The position numbers and the translations under genes were made by a program. Shown in pieces: positions 1-5,589 of a stretch of DNA of 5,589 nucleotides (the stretch's first letter is position 1; the number at the start of each line of letters is the position of its first letter). The stretch is from Bacillota bacterium (lineage in GTDB: Bacteria; Bacillota_A; Clostridia; Clostridiales; Clostridiaceae). Location of the stretch: positions 1-5,589 of the forward strand of contig JAJXYA010000368.1 in the NCBI GenBank assembly GCA_021780795.1, read 5' to 3'. The notes beneath the pieces were generated by a model. It was not told where the DNA came from and did no database searches. It saw only the letters and a list, made by a program, of their open reading frames with translations.

Positions 1-82
1 TAAAACATCTATCTCCCTTTAGGAATAATTTTAAACCTTCTCTTCTGCATAATCTGCAGACAGCTCCAGTATATCTTGCCAT
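1..82 (-). CDS. rpsD: 30S ribosomal protein S4, N-terminal part (partial, cut by window edge)
   Basis: S4 binds 16S rRNA early in assembly of the small subunit and helps to form the mRNA entry site. Only the first 27 codons are present, beginning [16 protein letters not shown]. Cys9, Cys12 and Cys26 are visible and fit the zinc-binding (C+) form of S4, whose fourth Cys would lie just beyond the edge. The ATG has an AGGAGGTG Shine-Dalgarno with 9 bases between them, and the gene follows rpsK after 26 bases. In E. coli S4 is the autogenous regulator of the alpha operon, and in Bacillus it represses its own rpsD. Whether it acts on this cluster cannot be read here. Identification is firm from the N-terminus and the gene order. 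Confidence 0.95.
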   Translation of the reverse strand, partial: MARYTGAVCRLCRREGLKLFLKGDRCF

Positions 83-108
83 TAATTTACACCTCCTGTA
101 CTCAAATA

Positions 109-504
109 TTAAACTCTTCTTCTTTTAGGTGGTCTACAACCATTGTGAGGAATAGGAGTAACATCTTTAATAAGAGTAACTTCCAATCCTGCAGCTTGAA
201 GAGATCTTATAGCAGCTTCTCTACCAGCTCCAGGTCCCTTAACATAAACATCAACACTCTTTAAGCCATGTTCCATAGCAGCCTTTGCAGCTGTTTCTGC
301 AGCCATTTGAGCTGCATATGGTGTGCTTTTTCTTGATCCTCTAAAACCAAGACCACCAGCACTTGACCATGAAAGTGCATTACCAACACTATCAGTTAAA
401 GTAACGATAGAATTGTTAAAAGTTGATTTTATATGTGCACAACCGTGTTCAATATTTTTTCTCTCTTTTTTTCTTCTAGTCTTTTTACCTTTTTGAACTG
501 CCAT
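109..504 (-). CDS. rpsK: 30S ribosomal protein S11
   Basis: S11 is a platform protein of the 30S subunit, lying next to the mRNA exit region (the E site) and contacting S7. The product is 131 residues, the usual bacterial length. It has a basic N-terminal tail (about residues 4-17), a [11 protein letters not shown] segment (21-31) and the family C-terminus [18 protein letters not shown] (114-131). Asn121-Gly122 matches the Asn-Gly site that is converted to isoaspartate in E. coli S11. Two in-frame ATGs occur (510 and 504). I chose 504 because it lies 7 bases after GGAGG, whereas the one at 510 lies only 1 base after it, and [11 protein letters not shown] is the normal family start. It follows rpsM after 15 bases. 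Confidence 0.98.
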   Translation of the reverse strand: MAVQKGKKTRRKKERKNIEHGCAHIKSTFNNSIVTLTDSVGNALSWSSAGGLGFRGSRKSTPYAAQMAAETAAKAAMEHGLKSVDVYVKGPGAGREAAIRSLQAAGLEVTLIKDVTPIPHNGCRPPKRRRV

Positions 505-519
505 CTTCATCCCTCCTTA

Positions 520-891
520 TTACTTTTTCTTTTTAGCTCCGATTGCTCTCTTTGGACCTTTTCTTGTTCTTGCATTTGTTTTAGTCTTTTGTCCTCTTAC
601 TGGAAGACCTCTTCTATGTCTAATACCTCTGTAACATCCTATTTCAACTAATCTTTTAATATTAAGAGCTATTTCTCTTCTTAAGTCGCCTTCAACCTTT
701 AAGTTCTTATTTACATAATCTCTGATTGAATTAACCTCTTCTTCTGATAAATCCTTAATTCTAGTATCAGGATTAACTCCTGTAGCTTCTAATATTTTAT
801 GAGAACTTGGTACACCAATACCAAATATATAAGTTAAACCTATTTCAACTCTTTTTTCCTTTGGTAGGTCAACACCTGCTATTCTTGCCAT
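520..891 (-). CDS. rpsM: 30S ribosomal protein S13
   Basis: S13 sits in the head of the 30S subunit, contacts the P-site tRNA through its basic tail, and forms intersubunit bridges with the 50S. The product is 123 residues, a normal length. The family start [10 protein letters not shown] is present, followed by a helix-turn-helix region and the signature [16 protein letters not shown] at 86-101. The tail is strongly basic and ends in four lysines. The ATG has AGGAGGTG 9 bases upstream. It is the first gene after the 136-base spacer and so is probably the first gene of an alpha-operon segment (rpsM-rpsK-rpsD-rpoA-rplQ) that may be served by its own promoter as well as by read-through. Confidence 0.98.
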   Translation of the reverse strand: MARIAGVDLPKEKRVEIGLTYIFGIGVPSSHKILEATGVNPDTRIKDLSEEEVNSIRDYVNKNLKVEGDLRREIALNIKRLVEIGCYRGIRHRRGLPVRGQKTKTNARTRKGPKRAIGAKKKK

Positions 892-942
892 TAAAATTTA
901 CACCTCCTAGGTATTTTATTTAAAAATTATTTATATATAAAA

Positions 943-987
943 TTTTAGGCAACAAAGCCATAAGCTTTGCTGGCAGCCGTCCTAAAA
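943..987 (-). promoter_or_regulatory. Two-part RNA hairpin in the rpmJ-rpsM leader
   Basis: Read on the transcribed strand, an outer stem TTTTAGG/CCTAAAA (987-981 with 949-943) encloses an inner 9-base-pair stem CAGCAAAGC/GCTTTGTTG (972-964 with 958-950, one G-U pair). The loop is TTATG, and an 8-base bulge ACGGCTGC (980-973) lies on the 5' side. Four U residues and then UAUAUAU follow the outer stem, so it could act as a weak or regulated terminator, or as a protein-binding leader. The position matches that of the S4-binding alpha-operon leader of E. coli, but I see no clear match to that pseudoknot. The pairing is seen in the sequence; the function is inference. Confidence 0.5.
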
Positions 988-990
988 CAC

Positions 991-1019
991 AGTTTAACAG
1001 CAATTTATGATTTAATCAA
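991..1019 (-). promoter_or_regulatory. Candidate sigma-A promoter ahead of rpsM
   Basis: On the minus strand a -35-like TTGATT (1019-1014) is followed after 17 bases by an extended -10, TGT-TAAACT (999-991). Both hexamers match the consensus at 4 of 6 positions, and the TG dinucleotide is in the correct place. Transcription would begin near 983-984, inside the 5' arm of the outer stem of the downstream hairpin. The spacer is AT-rich, so chance matches are possible. A promoter here would let rpsM and the genes after it be transcribed independently of the spc genes. Confidence 0.35.
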
Positions 1020-1027
1020 TATTTTTG

Positions 1028-1153
<126 letters not shown>

Positions 1154-1158
1154 TTATT

Positions 1159-1377
1159 CTACTTAGCTCTCCAAGTTATTCTTCCCCTGGTTAGGTCATA
1201 TGGAGAAAGTTCCACTGTAACTTTATCGCCAGGTATTATTCTAATAAAATTCATTCTTAACTTTCCTGATATATGTGCCATGATCTTTTGACCACTTTCA
1301 AGCTCAACTTCGAACATTGCATTTGGCAAGGATTCTAATACAGTTCCTTGCATTTCTATTACATCATCTTTTGACAT
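1159..1377 (-). CDS. infA: Translation initiation factor IF-1
   Basis: IF1 binds the 30S A site during initiation, blocks premature tRNA entry, and supports IF2 and IF3. The 72-residue product is a single S1-like OB fold, beginning [11 protein letters not shown] and ending [11 protein letters not shown]. An in-frame TTG 12 bases upstream (1389) would extend it by four residues, but it lies only 1 base after GGAGG. The ATG at 1377 matches the family start and is preferred. Its Shine-Dalgarno is unusually far away: 13 bases lie between GGAGG and ATG, and the GGAGG falls inside the last codons of the upstream KOW gene. The two genes are separated by 8 bases, which suggests translational coupling. 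Confidence 0.97.
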   Translation of the reverse strand: MSKDDVIEMQGTVLESLPNAMFEVELESGQKIMAHISGKLRMNFIRIIPGDKVTVELSPYDLTRGRITWRAK

Positions 1378-1394
1378 AAGGTAAATCAAACCTC
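1378..1394 (-). promoter_or_regulatory. Small hairpin covering the infA ribosome binding site
   Basis: On the transcribed strand GAGGT (1394-1390) can pair with ACCTT (1382-1378), giving four Watson-Crick pairs and one G-U pair with a 7-base loop that contains the TGA stop of the preceding gene. The 5' arm is the core of the Shine-Dalgarno, and the 3' arm ends directly before the infA ATG. A ribosome ending translation of the KOW gene would melt it. The hairpin is short and could be coincidental. Confidence 0.25.
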
Positions 1395-1664
1395 CTTATT
1401 TAACCCTAGTGACTGCAGGTATTCTTTTATTTCTGAATTGTTAACTTTATTATTTGATATTAAACTTTGTTTAATACCACTAGCAACCTTTTCTGTTAAG
1501 CTTAAATGTTTAAGCTTTTTCTTTTTTGGTTTTTCAACTTTTCTTAAAGTGCCGTCCGAAATATAAACATATTCTTTATCAATTACTTCTAATATAATAA
1601 ATAATCTTTTTGCATCTCTTCCAGCTTTAGAGTACACAACTGTACCTAAGTAATCATTCTCCAA
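1386..1664 (-). CDS. KOW-domain RNA-binding protein (L14e-like), uncharacterised
   Basis: The product is a small basic protein of 92 residues that resembles the ribosomal L14e-like KOW proteins found between map and infA in many Firmicutes; Bacillus subtilis has a similar small gene at this place. Residues 5-35 look like a KOW/SH3-like barrel ([18 protein letters not shown], then a second beta region). A lysine-rich [10 protein letters not shown] stretch follows at 45-54, then a helical C-terminus. A role on rRNA or the ribosome is inferred from fold and context and has not been shown. The start is uncertain. TTG at 1664 lies 6 bases after GAGGTG and is preferred; GTG at 1673 is part of that Shine-Dalgarno and would add three residues. 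The reading frame overlaps the end of map by 11 bases. Confidence 0.85.
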   Translation of the reverse strand: MENDYLGTVVYSKAGRDAKRLFIILEVIDKEYVYISDGTLRKVEKPKKKKLKHLSLTEKVASGIKQSLISNNKVNNSEIKEYLQSLGLNKEV

Positions 1665-2430
1665 ATTTTTCACCTCTGCTAGAACTTAAAGTTAATATTT
1701 CAGGTCCATCTTCTAAAATAGCTACAGTATTTTCATAGTGTGCAGATAAACTTCTATCTTTCGTTACTACTGTCCATCCATTAGCTTGAACTTTAACATC
1801 GTATCTTCCAATGTTAACCATCGGCTCGATAGCTAAAACCATTCCTTTAACTAATTTAGGTCCATGCCCTGGTTTTCCAAAGTTTGGAATCTCGGGATCT
1901 TCATGCATACTTGTGCCTATACCATGACCAACATAGTCCCTTACAATTGAATATCCAAAAGCTTCAACATAGTTTTGAATTTCTGAAGATATATCTGAAA
2001 GCCTGTTCCCGATATATGCCTTTTTAATACCTTGAAAAAAACTATTTTTAGTTACTTCAATTAATTTTAAAGCTTCTTCTGAAACTTTACCAACAGGAAA
2101 TGTTCTAGCTGCATCACCATGATAGCCATTTAAAATTGCACCGCAATCTATACTTATAATATCTCCTTCATTTATCTGCCTATTTTTAGATGGTATTCCA
2201 TGCACAACTTCATCATTAATGGACACGCAGATTGATGATGGAAATCCATTATATCCTTTAAAAGAAGGGACAGCATTACGGCTCATTATAAAATCTTCAG
2301 CTACTTTATCTAATTCTGCAGTTGTAATCCCAGGCTTAATAAGTTCTTCAAGCCTTAAAAGTGTTTCTTCAACTACCTTACCTGCTTGTTTCATATACTC
2401 AATTTGTTCTTTGTTTTTGATAGTAATCAT
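1654..2430 (-). CDS. map: Methionine aminopeptidase, type I
   Basis: Map removes the N-terminal methionine from new proteins, after deformylation, when the second residue is small. It is a cytosolic metalloenzyme of the pita-bread fold. The five metal ligands are visible as Asp95, Asp106, His169, Glu202 and Glu233, and the substrate-binding His77 lies in EVVHGIP. Motifs GDIISIDCG (89-97) and YVGHGIG (166-172) are typical of type Ia enzymes, and there is no N-terminal extension. At 258 residues it is slightly longer than the usual 250 or so because of a polar tail ([10 protein letters not shown]). Its ATG directly abuts the adk stop codon (TAAATG). The Shine-Dalgarno AGGAAGTG lies in the adk coding end, inside a palindrome. 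Translation is probably coupled to adk. Confidence 0.98.
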   Translation of the reverse strand: MITIKNKEQIEYMKQAGKVVEETLLRLEELIKPGITTAELDKVAEDFIMSRNAVPSFKGYNGFPSSICVSINDEVVHGIPSKNRQINEGDIISIDCGAILNGYHGDAARTFPVGKVSEEALKLIEVTKNSFFQGIKKAYIGNRLSDISSEIQNYVEAFGYSIVRDYVGHGIGTSMHEDPEIPNFGKPGHGPKLVKGMVLAIEPMVNIGRYDVKVQANGWTVVTKDRSLSAHYENTVAILEDGPEILTLSSSRGEKFGE

Positions 2431-3081
2431 TTAGTTTTCACTTCCTAGGAAGTTACAGATATTTTCAAAAACTACATCAATATCTTTTGTTCCATCTACA
2501 GTACTAAGTACTCCACTTGACTTATAGTAGCTAACCAAAGGTTCTGTTTGCTTTTCGTAAACATCTAACCTTTCTTTAACTGTTGCTTCACTATCATCTT
2601 TTCTTTGAATAACTTCTGCACCGCAAAAATCACACTTACTTCCATCCTTTGGAGGATTAAACTTCACGTGAAAACTTGCACCGCAGGAAGGACAAACTCT
2701 TCTACCTGTCATTCTTTCTAGAATACTGCTTTTAGGAACATTAATTAGCAAGGTACTATCTAGTTTAGATGATTTTTCTTTTAAAAATTCATCTAATGCT
2801 TCTGCTTGTTCTACTGTCCTTGGAAACCCATCAAGCAAAAATCCAGATAAACAATCAGCTTCTTCTAATCTAGATTTCACAATATTAATAGTTACTTCGT
2901 CAGGAACTAGTAGTCCTTTATCCATAAATGCCTTCGCTTCTAGACCAAGCTTAGTTTTTTCAGAGATGTTTTTTCTAAAAATATCTCCAGTAGAAATATG
3001 TGGAATTTCATATTTACTACTAATTTGTTTTGCTTGAGTACCTTTACCTGCTCCAGGAGGTCCTAATAACACTATTTTCAT
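2431..3081 (-). CDS. adk: Adenylate kinase, zinc-binding long form
   Basis: Adenylate kinase interconverts ATP plus AMP with two ADP in the cytosol and keeps adenine nucleotides in balance. The product is 216 residues, the usual length of the long bacterial form. The P-loop GPPGAGKGT is at 7-15, the AMP-binding STGDIFR at 30-36, and DGFPRT at 84-89. The LID domain contains four cysteines, Cys130, Cys133, Cys150 and Cys153 (CX2C-X16-CX2C), forming a structural zinc site of the Cys4 type common in Gram-positives. The ATG follows GGAG by 9 bases, and the gap from secY is 25 bases. Placement between secY and map is the standard Firmicute arrangement. Confidence 0.98.
   Translation of the reverse strand: MKIVLLGPPGAGKGTQAKQISSKYEIPHISTGDIFRKNISEKTKLGLEAKAFMDKGLLVPDEVTINIVKSRLEEADCLSGFLLDGFPRTVEQAEALDEFLKEKSSKLDSTLLINVPKSSILERMTGRRVCPSCGASFHVKFNPPKDGSKCDFCGAEVIQRKDDSEATVKERLDVYEKQTEPLVSYYKSSGVLSTVDGTKDIDVVFENICNFLGSEN
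2440..2453 (-). promoter_or_regulatory. 14-base perfect palindrome over the map ribosome binding site
   Basis: ACTTCCTAGGAAGT is a perfect palindrome at the end of adk. As RNA it can fold into a 5-base-pair stem with a CUAG loop. Its 3' half is most of the map Shine-Dalgarno (AGGAAGTG, 2446-2439), 8 bases before the map ATG. Folding would hide the site unless ribosomes finishing adk open it. The palindrome also encodes part of the adk C-terminus, so it may be chance. Confidence 0.35.
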
Positions 3082-3106
3082 TTACATCATCTCCAATATA
3101 TCATAA

Positions 3107-4387
3107 TTAACCAAGAAATCCTTCATAATGTCTCATCAATAATTGCGATTTAAGAGCCTTAATCGACTCACTAGCAACACCAACCATTATAAGAAGTCCA
3201 GTTCCAGTAAAGTTCAATCCTTTAAAGTTTGTAAAAGCTTGAATTACTAGCGGAGATACTGCTACTATTCCAGCAAAAACTCCCCAAAGTAATGCTACTC
3301 TACTTAAAACCTGCTCAACATAAATTGCTGTTTCTTCGCCAGGTCTTATTCCAGGAATAAAACCTGAAGACTTATGCATATTTTCTGCAATTTCATCTGG
3401 TTTAAATGTTACTTGAGTATAGAACCATGTGAAAAATACAGTAAACACAAAGCTGGTAACTACATATTGAATACTATTTGTTTTAAATGGACTATATTGC
3501 CCACCTGTAATAGTTAGATACCACCAAGATTTAGGCCAAAATGAAGCTATTGTAACTGGAAACTGCATTACTGCCATTGCAAAAATTATTGCGATGACAG
3601 CTGAAGCATTAATGTTAATTGGAATATATGAAGACTGACCTTTAGATTTCTTAGTCATCATATTCTTCCCAGCATATTGAACAGGAATCCTTCTCTCAGC
3701 AATACTCGCAATAACAACAGCCAAAAATAGAACAAAAAGTGCAAATGCAAAAACTCCAATTTGAACTATATCAACAGAACCTGCTTGATTTAAGTTAAAT
3801 ATTGAGTATATGCTACTTGGAAATCTAGAAATAATGTTTATGAATATAATTAATGATACACCATTTCCTATACCCTTAACAGTAATTTGTTCACCTAGCC
3901 ACATTAAAAATGTAGATGCAGTTGTTAATGTAAGTACAATTATAAACATACCAAACTTTGATGTATCTTTAAGAGCACCTACATTATTTATTAACGCATA
4001 TACACCAAATGTCATCAATATAGAAAAGAAAATTGAAGCATATCTAGTATACTTTTGAATTTTTTTTCTACCATGCTCTCCTTCTTTTTGAAGGTTTTCT
4101 AGAGAAGGAATGGCTATAGTTAATAATTGCATGATAATTGATGCATTTATGTATGGCATTACTCCTAATGCAAAAATACTAAATTTGCTAAAGGCACCAC
4201 CAGACATCAAATCATAAAAACTAAATAATGAACCTGAGTTAGATGCAAGATTTTGCAACTTTGTCGGATCTACACCAGGTACAAGAATAAAATTACCAAT
4301 TCTATATATAGCAACTAGCACTATAGTCCATATTATTCTTACTCTTAATTCTGGTTCCTTTAAGGCTTTTCGTAAGGTCGATAACAT
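3107..4387 (-). CDS. secY: Protein translocase subunit SecY
   Basis: SecY is the channel of the SecYEG translocon, which moves unfolded proteins across the plasma membrane or inserts them into it, driven by SecA or by the ribosome. The product is 426 residues, the normal length. About ten hydrophobic segments are visible, near 16-36, 68-92, 116-135, 146-164, 172-190, 207-231, 260-281, 306-325, 361-384 and 391-405. The cytosolic loop ERRIPVQYAGK is at 231-241. The loop FKPDEIAENM to GIRPGEET (328-353) contains Arg348, equivalent to the SecA/ribosome-contact arginine of E. coli SecY. The start overlaps the rplO stop by one base (TAATG), with AGGTGG just upstream, so coupling to rplO is likely. 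Confidence 0.98.
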   Translation of the reverse strand: MLSTLRKALKEPELRVRIIWTIVLVAIYRIGNFILVPGVDPTKLQNLASNSGSLFSFYDLMSGGAFSKFSIFALGVMPYINASIIMQLLTIAIPSLENLQKEGEHGRKKIQKYTRYASIFFSILMTFGVYALINNVGALKDTSKFGMFIIVLTLTTASTFLMWLGEQITVKGIGNGVSLIIFINIISRFPSSIYSIFNLNQAGSVDIVQIGVFAFALFVLFLAVVIASIAERRIPVQYAGKNMMTKKSKGQSSYIPININASAVIAIIFAMAVMQFPVTIASFWPKSWWYLTITGGQYSPFKTNSIQYVVTSFVFTVFFTWFYTQVTFKPDEIAENMHKSSGFIPGIRPGEETAIYVEQVLSRVALLWGVFAGIVAVSPLVIQAFTNFKGLNFTGTGLLIMVGVASESIKALKSQLLMRHYEGFLG

Positions 4388-4827
4388 TATACCACCTCTG
4401 CTTTTCCTCCAGCCGCTTCTATCTTTTCAGCCGCTGCTTTGGAAAACTTATTTACTTTAACAGTTAATTTTTTAGTAATATCTCCATTACCAAGTATTTT
4501 TACTCCGTCATTAACTTTTCCGATAATTCCTTTTTCTAGCAGCAATTCAATTGTAACTTCTGTTCCATCTTCAAATACATTTAATCTATCTACATTTATG
4601 CTAGTGATTTCTTTAGAGAATATATTTGTAAATCCTCTCTTTGGCAATCTTCTGTATAATGGCATTTGACCACCTTCGAAGCCAAGTCTTACTCCGCCAC
4701 CAGTTCTTGATTTTTGACCTTTTTCACCTTTTCCAGCATTTCTACCAAGACCTGAACCAGTACCTCTACCAATTCTTTTAGGTGCCTTTTTAGAACCTGC
4801 TGCTGGTTTTAACTCATGAAGTTTCAT
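4387..4827 (-). CDS. rplO: 50S ribosomal protein L15
   Basis: L15 is a late-assembly large-subunit protein with a long N-terminal extension reaching into 23S rRNA. The product is 146 residues, the normal length. The family start [22 protein letters not shown] is followed by a glycine- and basic-rich arm (about 10-56, including [22 protein letters not shown], shown here only as the landmark at 33-53), then a globular domain to the C-terminal GGKAEVV. An upstream in-frame GTG at 4839 is rejected because it is part of the GGAGGTG Shine-Dalgarno; the ATG at 4827 lies 9 bases after it. The gap from rpmD is 30 bases, and the stop overlaps the secY start. Confidence 0.97.
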   Translation of the reverse strand: MKLHELKPAAGSKKAPKRIGRGTGSGLGRNAGKGEKGQKSRTGGGVRLGFEGGQMPLYRRLPKRGFTNIFSKEITSINVDRLNVFEDGTEVTIELLLEKGIIGKVNDGVKILGNGDITKKLTVKVNKFSKAAAEKIEAAGGKAEVV

Positions 4828-4857
4828 AACTCTGTACACCTCCTCGTATTACATTAA

Positions 4858-5037
4858 TTATACTTCTTCTACGTTCAAAAGATAATCTACTTTTTTTATC
4901 ATACCTCTTATTTGAGGAGTATCTTCTTTTTCTACTGTTTTACCAATTTTCTTTAATCCAAGAGCATTAACAGTAGCTATATGTGAATCTTTTCTACCAA
5001 TTAAACTCTTTTTTAAAGTTATTGAAAGTTTAGCCAT
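4858..5037 (-). CDS. rpmD: 50S ribosomal protein L30
   Basis: L30 is a small protein of the 50S subunit that binds 23S rRNA. The ORF encodes 59 residues, the usual bacterial length. It starts [16 protein letters not shown] and contains the conserved segment [15 protein letters not shown] (22-36), followed by [19 protein letters not shown] at the end. The ATG lies 7 bases after AGGAGG, and the TAG stop of rpsE overlaps that Shine-Dalgarno, leaving 11 bases between the genes. Order and spacing match the spc operon. Confidence 0.97.
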   Translation of the reverse strand: MAKLSITLKKSLIGRKDSHIATVNALGLKKIGKTVEKEDTPQIRGMIKKVDYLLNVEEV

Positions 5038-5048
5038 TGTTAACCCTC

Positions 5049-5546
5049 CTATCCGATTATTTCTTCAACAGTTTTTCCTCTAAGAGAAGCTATTTTTTCT
5101 GCAGTTCTTAGACTTGCCAAACCATTGATTGTTGCATTAACCATGTTTCTTGCATTATTAGAACCAAGTGATTTAGCTCTAACATCTTTTAAACCTGCAA
5201 GTTCAAGTACCGCTCTAGCTGGACCTCCAGCAATAACTCCTGTACCTTCGCTAGCTGGCATAATAAGAACTTTACCTGTTCCAAAAATTCCTTCGATAGT
5301 GTGAGGAACTGTTGTTCCTACCATTGCAACACTAACTAGATTTTTCTTAGCATCTTCAATGCCTTTTCTTATTGCTTCTGGTATTTCAACTGATTTACCA
5401 GTTCCAACGCCAACGTGTCCGTTTTCGTCTCCAACTACTACTAAAGCGCTGAATCTGAAATTTCTACCACCTTTAACAACCTTCGCTACTCTGTTAATAA
5501 ATACTACTTTTTCTTTAAGATCTAGCGTACTAGGATCAATTCTTAT
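5049..5546 (-). CDS. rpsE: 30S ribosomal protein S5, apparent AUA start codon
   Basis: S5 lies at the mRNA entry side of the 30S subunit, contributes to decoding accuracy, and carries the loop whose mutation gives spectinomycin resistance. The product is 165 residues, the usual clostridial length, beginning (M)[12 protein letters not shown]. The RNA-binding domain includes [20 protein letters not shown] (20-39) and GHVGVGTGK (43-51). The C-terminal domain includes [10 protein letters not shown] and ends EEIIG. The codon before Arg2 is ATA at 5546-5544, and an in-frame TAA lies directly upstream. No ATG, GTG or TTG occurs in frame until Met75, inside the protein. The ATA lies 7 bases after AAGGAGG, an ideal spacing, so it is the likely start. 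A base error (ATG read as ATA) is the alternative. Confidence 0.95.
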   Translation of the reverse strand: MRIDPSTLDLKEKVVFINRVAKVVKGGRNFRFSALVVVGDENGHVGVGTGKSVEIPEAIRKGIEDAKKNLVSVAMVGTTVPHTIEGIFGTGKVLIMPASEGTGVIAGGPARAVLELAGLKDVRAKSLGSNNARNMVNATINGLASLRTAEKIASLRGKTVEEIIG

Positions 5547-5553
5547 TTAATTC

Positions 5554-5560
5554 CCTCCTT
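5554..5560 (-). promoter_or_regulatory. Strong Shine-Dalgarno that fixes the rpsE start
   Basis: AAGGAGG is a full match to the anti-Shine-Dalgarno of 16S rRNA and sits 7 bases before the ATA codon. It lies in the 16-base gap after the rplR stop. Its strength and exact spacing are the main evidence that translation begins at the ATA. Confidence 0.85.
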
Positions 5561-5562
5561 CT

Positions 5563-5589
5563 CTAGAATTCTAAACCAGATGTTCTTGC
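5563..5589 (-). CDS. rplR: 50S ribosomal protein L18, last 8 codons (partial)
   Basis: The frame reads ARTSGLEF and then TAG, 16 bases before rpsE. This resembles the usual L18 C-terminus (AREAGLxF), and rplR precedes rpsE in the spc operon. L18 binds 5S rRNA in the central protuberance of the 50S subunit. Only the tail is present, so the call rests on that short match and on gene order. Confidence 0.8.
   Translation of the reverse strand, partial: ARTSGLEF

Noticed and set aside
433..651. Plus-strand open frame opposite rpsM and rpsK
   Set aside because: It is the antisense shadow of two strongly conserved genes and has no ribosome binding site or recognisable protein. The same holds for plus-strand frames at 76-264, 2219-2434, 3810-4058, 4439-4669 and 5359-5550.
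901..911. ACCT-AGG-AGGT self-complement at the rpsM ribosome binding site
   Set aside because: It has only four base pairs with a 3-base loop, too weak to report as a regulatory structure.
920..961. 13-codon mini-ORF (MALLPKILYINNF) in the rpsM leader
   Set aside because: Its ATG lies in the hairpin loop, no Shine-Dalgarno precedes it, and it shows no run of regulatory codons.
3186..3191. TATAAT on the minus strand near the secY end
   Set aside because: The nearest TTGAAC is 20 bases away, too far for a normal promoter, and the bases are explained by conserved membrane-segment codons.
4386..4391. TGG-TATAAT extended -10 at the rplO-secY junction
   Set aside because: There is no reasonable -35 element 16-18 bases upstream, and transcription would start inside the first secY codons, leaving the gene without a start. 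It is the overlap of the Shine-Dalgarno region with TAATG.
5049..5324. A short rpsE starting at the internal ATG (Met75)
   Set aside because: It would lack the whole S5 RNA-binding domain. The upstream frame encodes a perfect S5 N-terminus with an ideal Shine-Dalgarno, so the gene is intact with an unusual start, not truncated.

Overview
The window is a stretch of the conserved spc/alpha ribosomal-protein cluster, with every gene on the minus strand, so transcription runs from high to low coordinates. The base composition is AT-rich and codons such as AGA, TTA and AAA are heavily used. The Shine-Dalgarno sequences are strong (GGAGG cores). The order is rplR-rpsE-rpmD-rplO-secY-adk-map-(KOW gene)-infA-rpmJ-rpsM-rpsK-rpsD. 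Together with a Cys4 zinc-type adenylate kinase and zinc-binding L36 and S4, this points to a low-GC Firmicute of the class Clostridia, most likely Clostridium or a close relative. The species cannot be fixed from this window.

Layout in transcription order: the last 8 codons of rplR (L18); rpsE (S5), which appears to start on AUA; rpmD (L30); rplO (L15); secY (translocon channel); adk (adenylate kinase); map (type I methionine aminopeptidase); a small KOW-domain RNA-binding protein; infA (IF1); rpmJ (L36); a 136-base gap with a hairpin and a candidate promoter; rpsM (S13); rpsK (S11); and the first 27 codons of rpsD (S4). The end of the alpha operon (rpoA, rplQ) would lie beyond position 1.

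The genes serve one programme. They make both ribosomal subunits (S4, S5, S11, S13, L15, L18, L30, L36), start translation (IF1), trim the first methionine from new proteins (Map), export or insert proteins through the membrane (SecY), and balance adenine nucleotides (Adk). Packing is tight: secY overlaps rplO by one base, map abuts adk, and the KOW gene overlaps map. This suggests a polycistronic message with translational coupling. The only intergenic space above 35 bases is the one before rpsM.

I see no mobile element, CRISPR array, tRNA or foreign island, and gene content is ordinary for the group. The points worth checking are the AUA start of rpsE, the structured rpmJ-rpsM spacer, Shine-Dalgarno sequences covered by short hairpins before map and infA, and the uncharacterised KOW gene.
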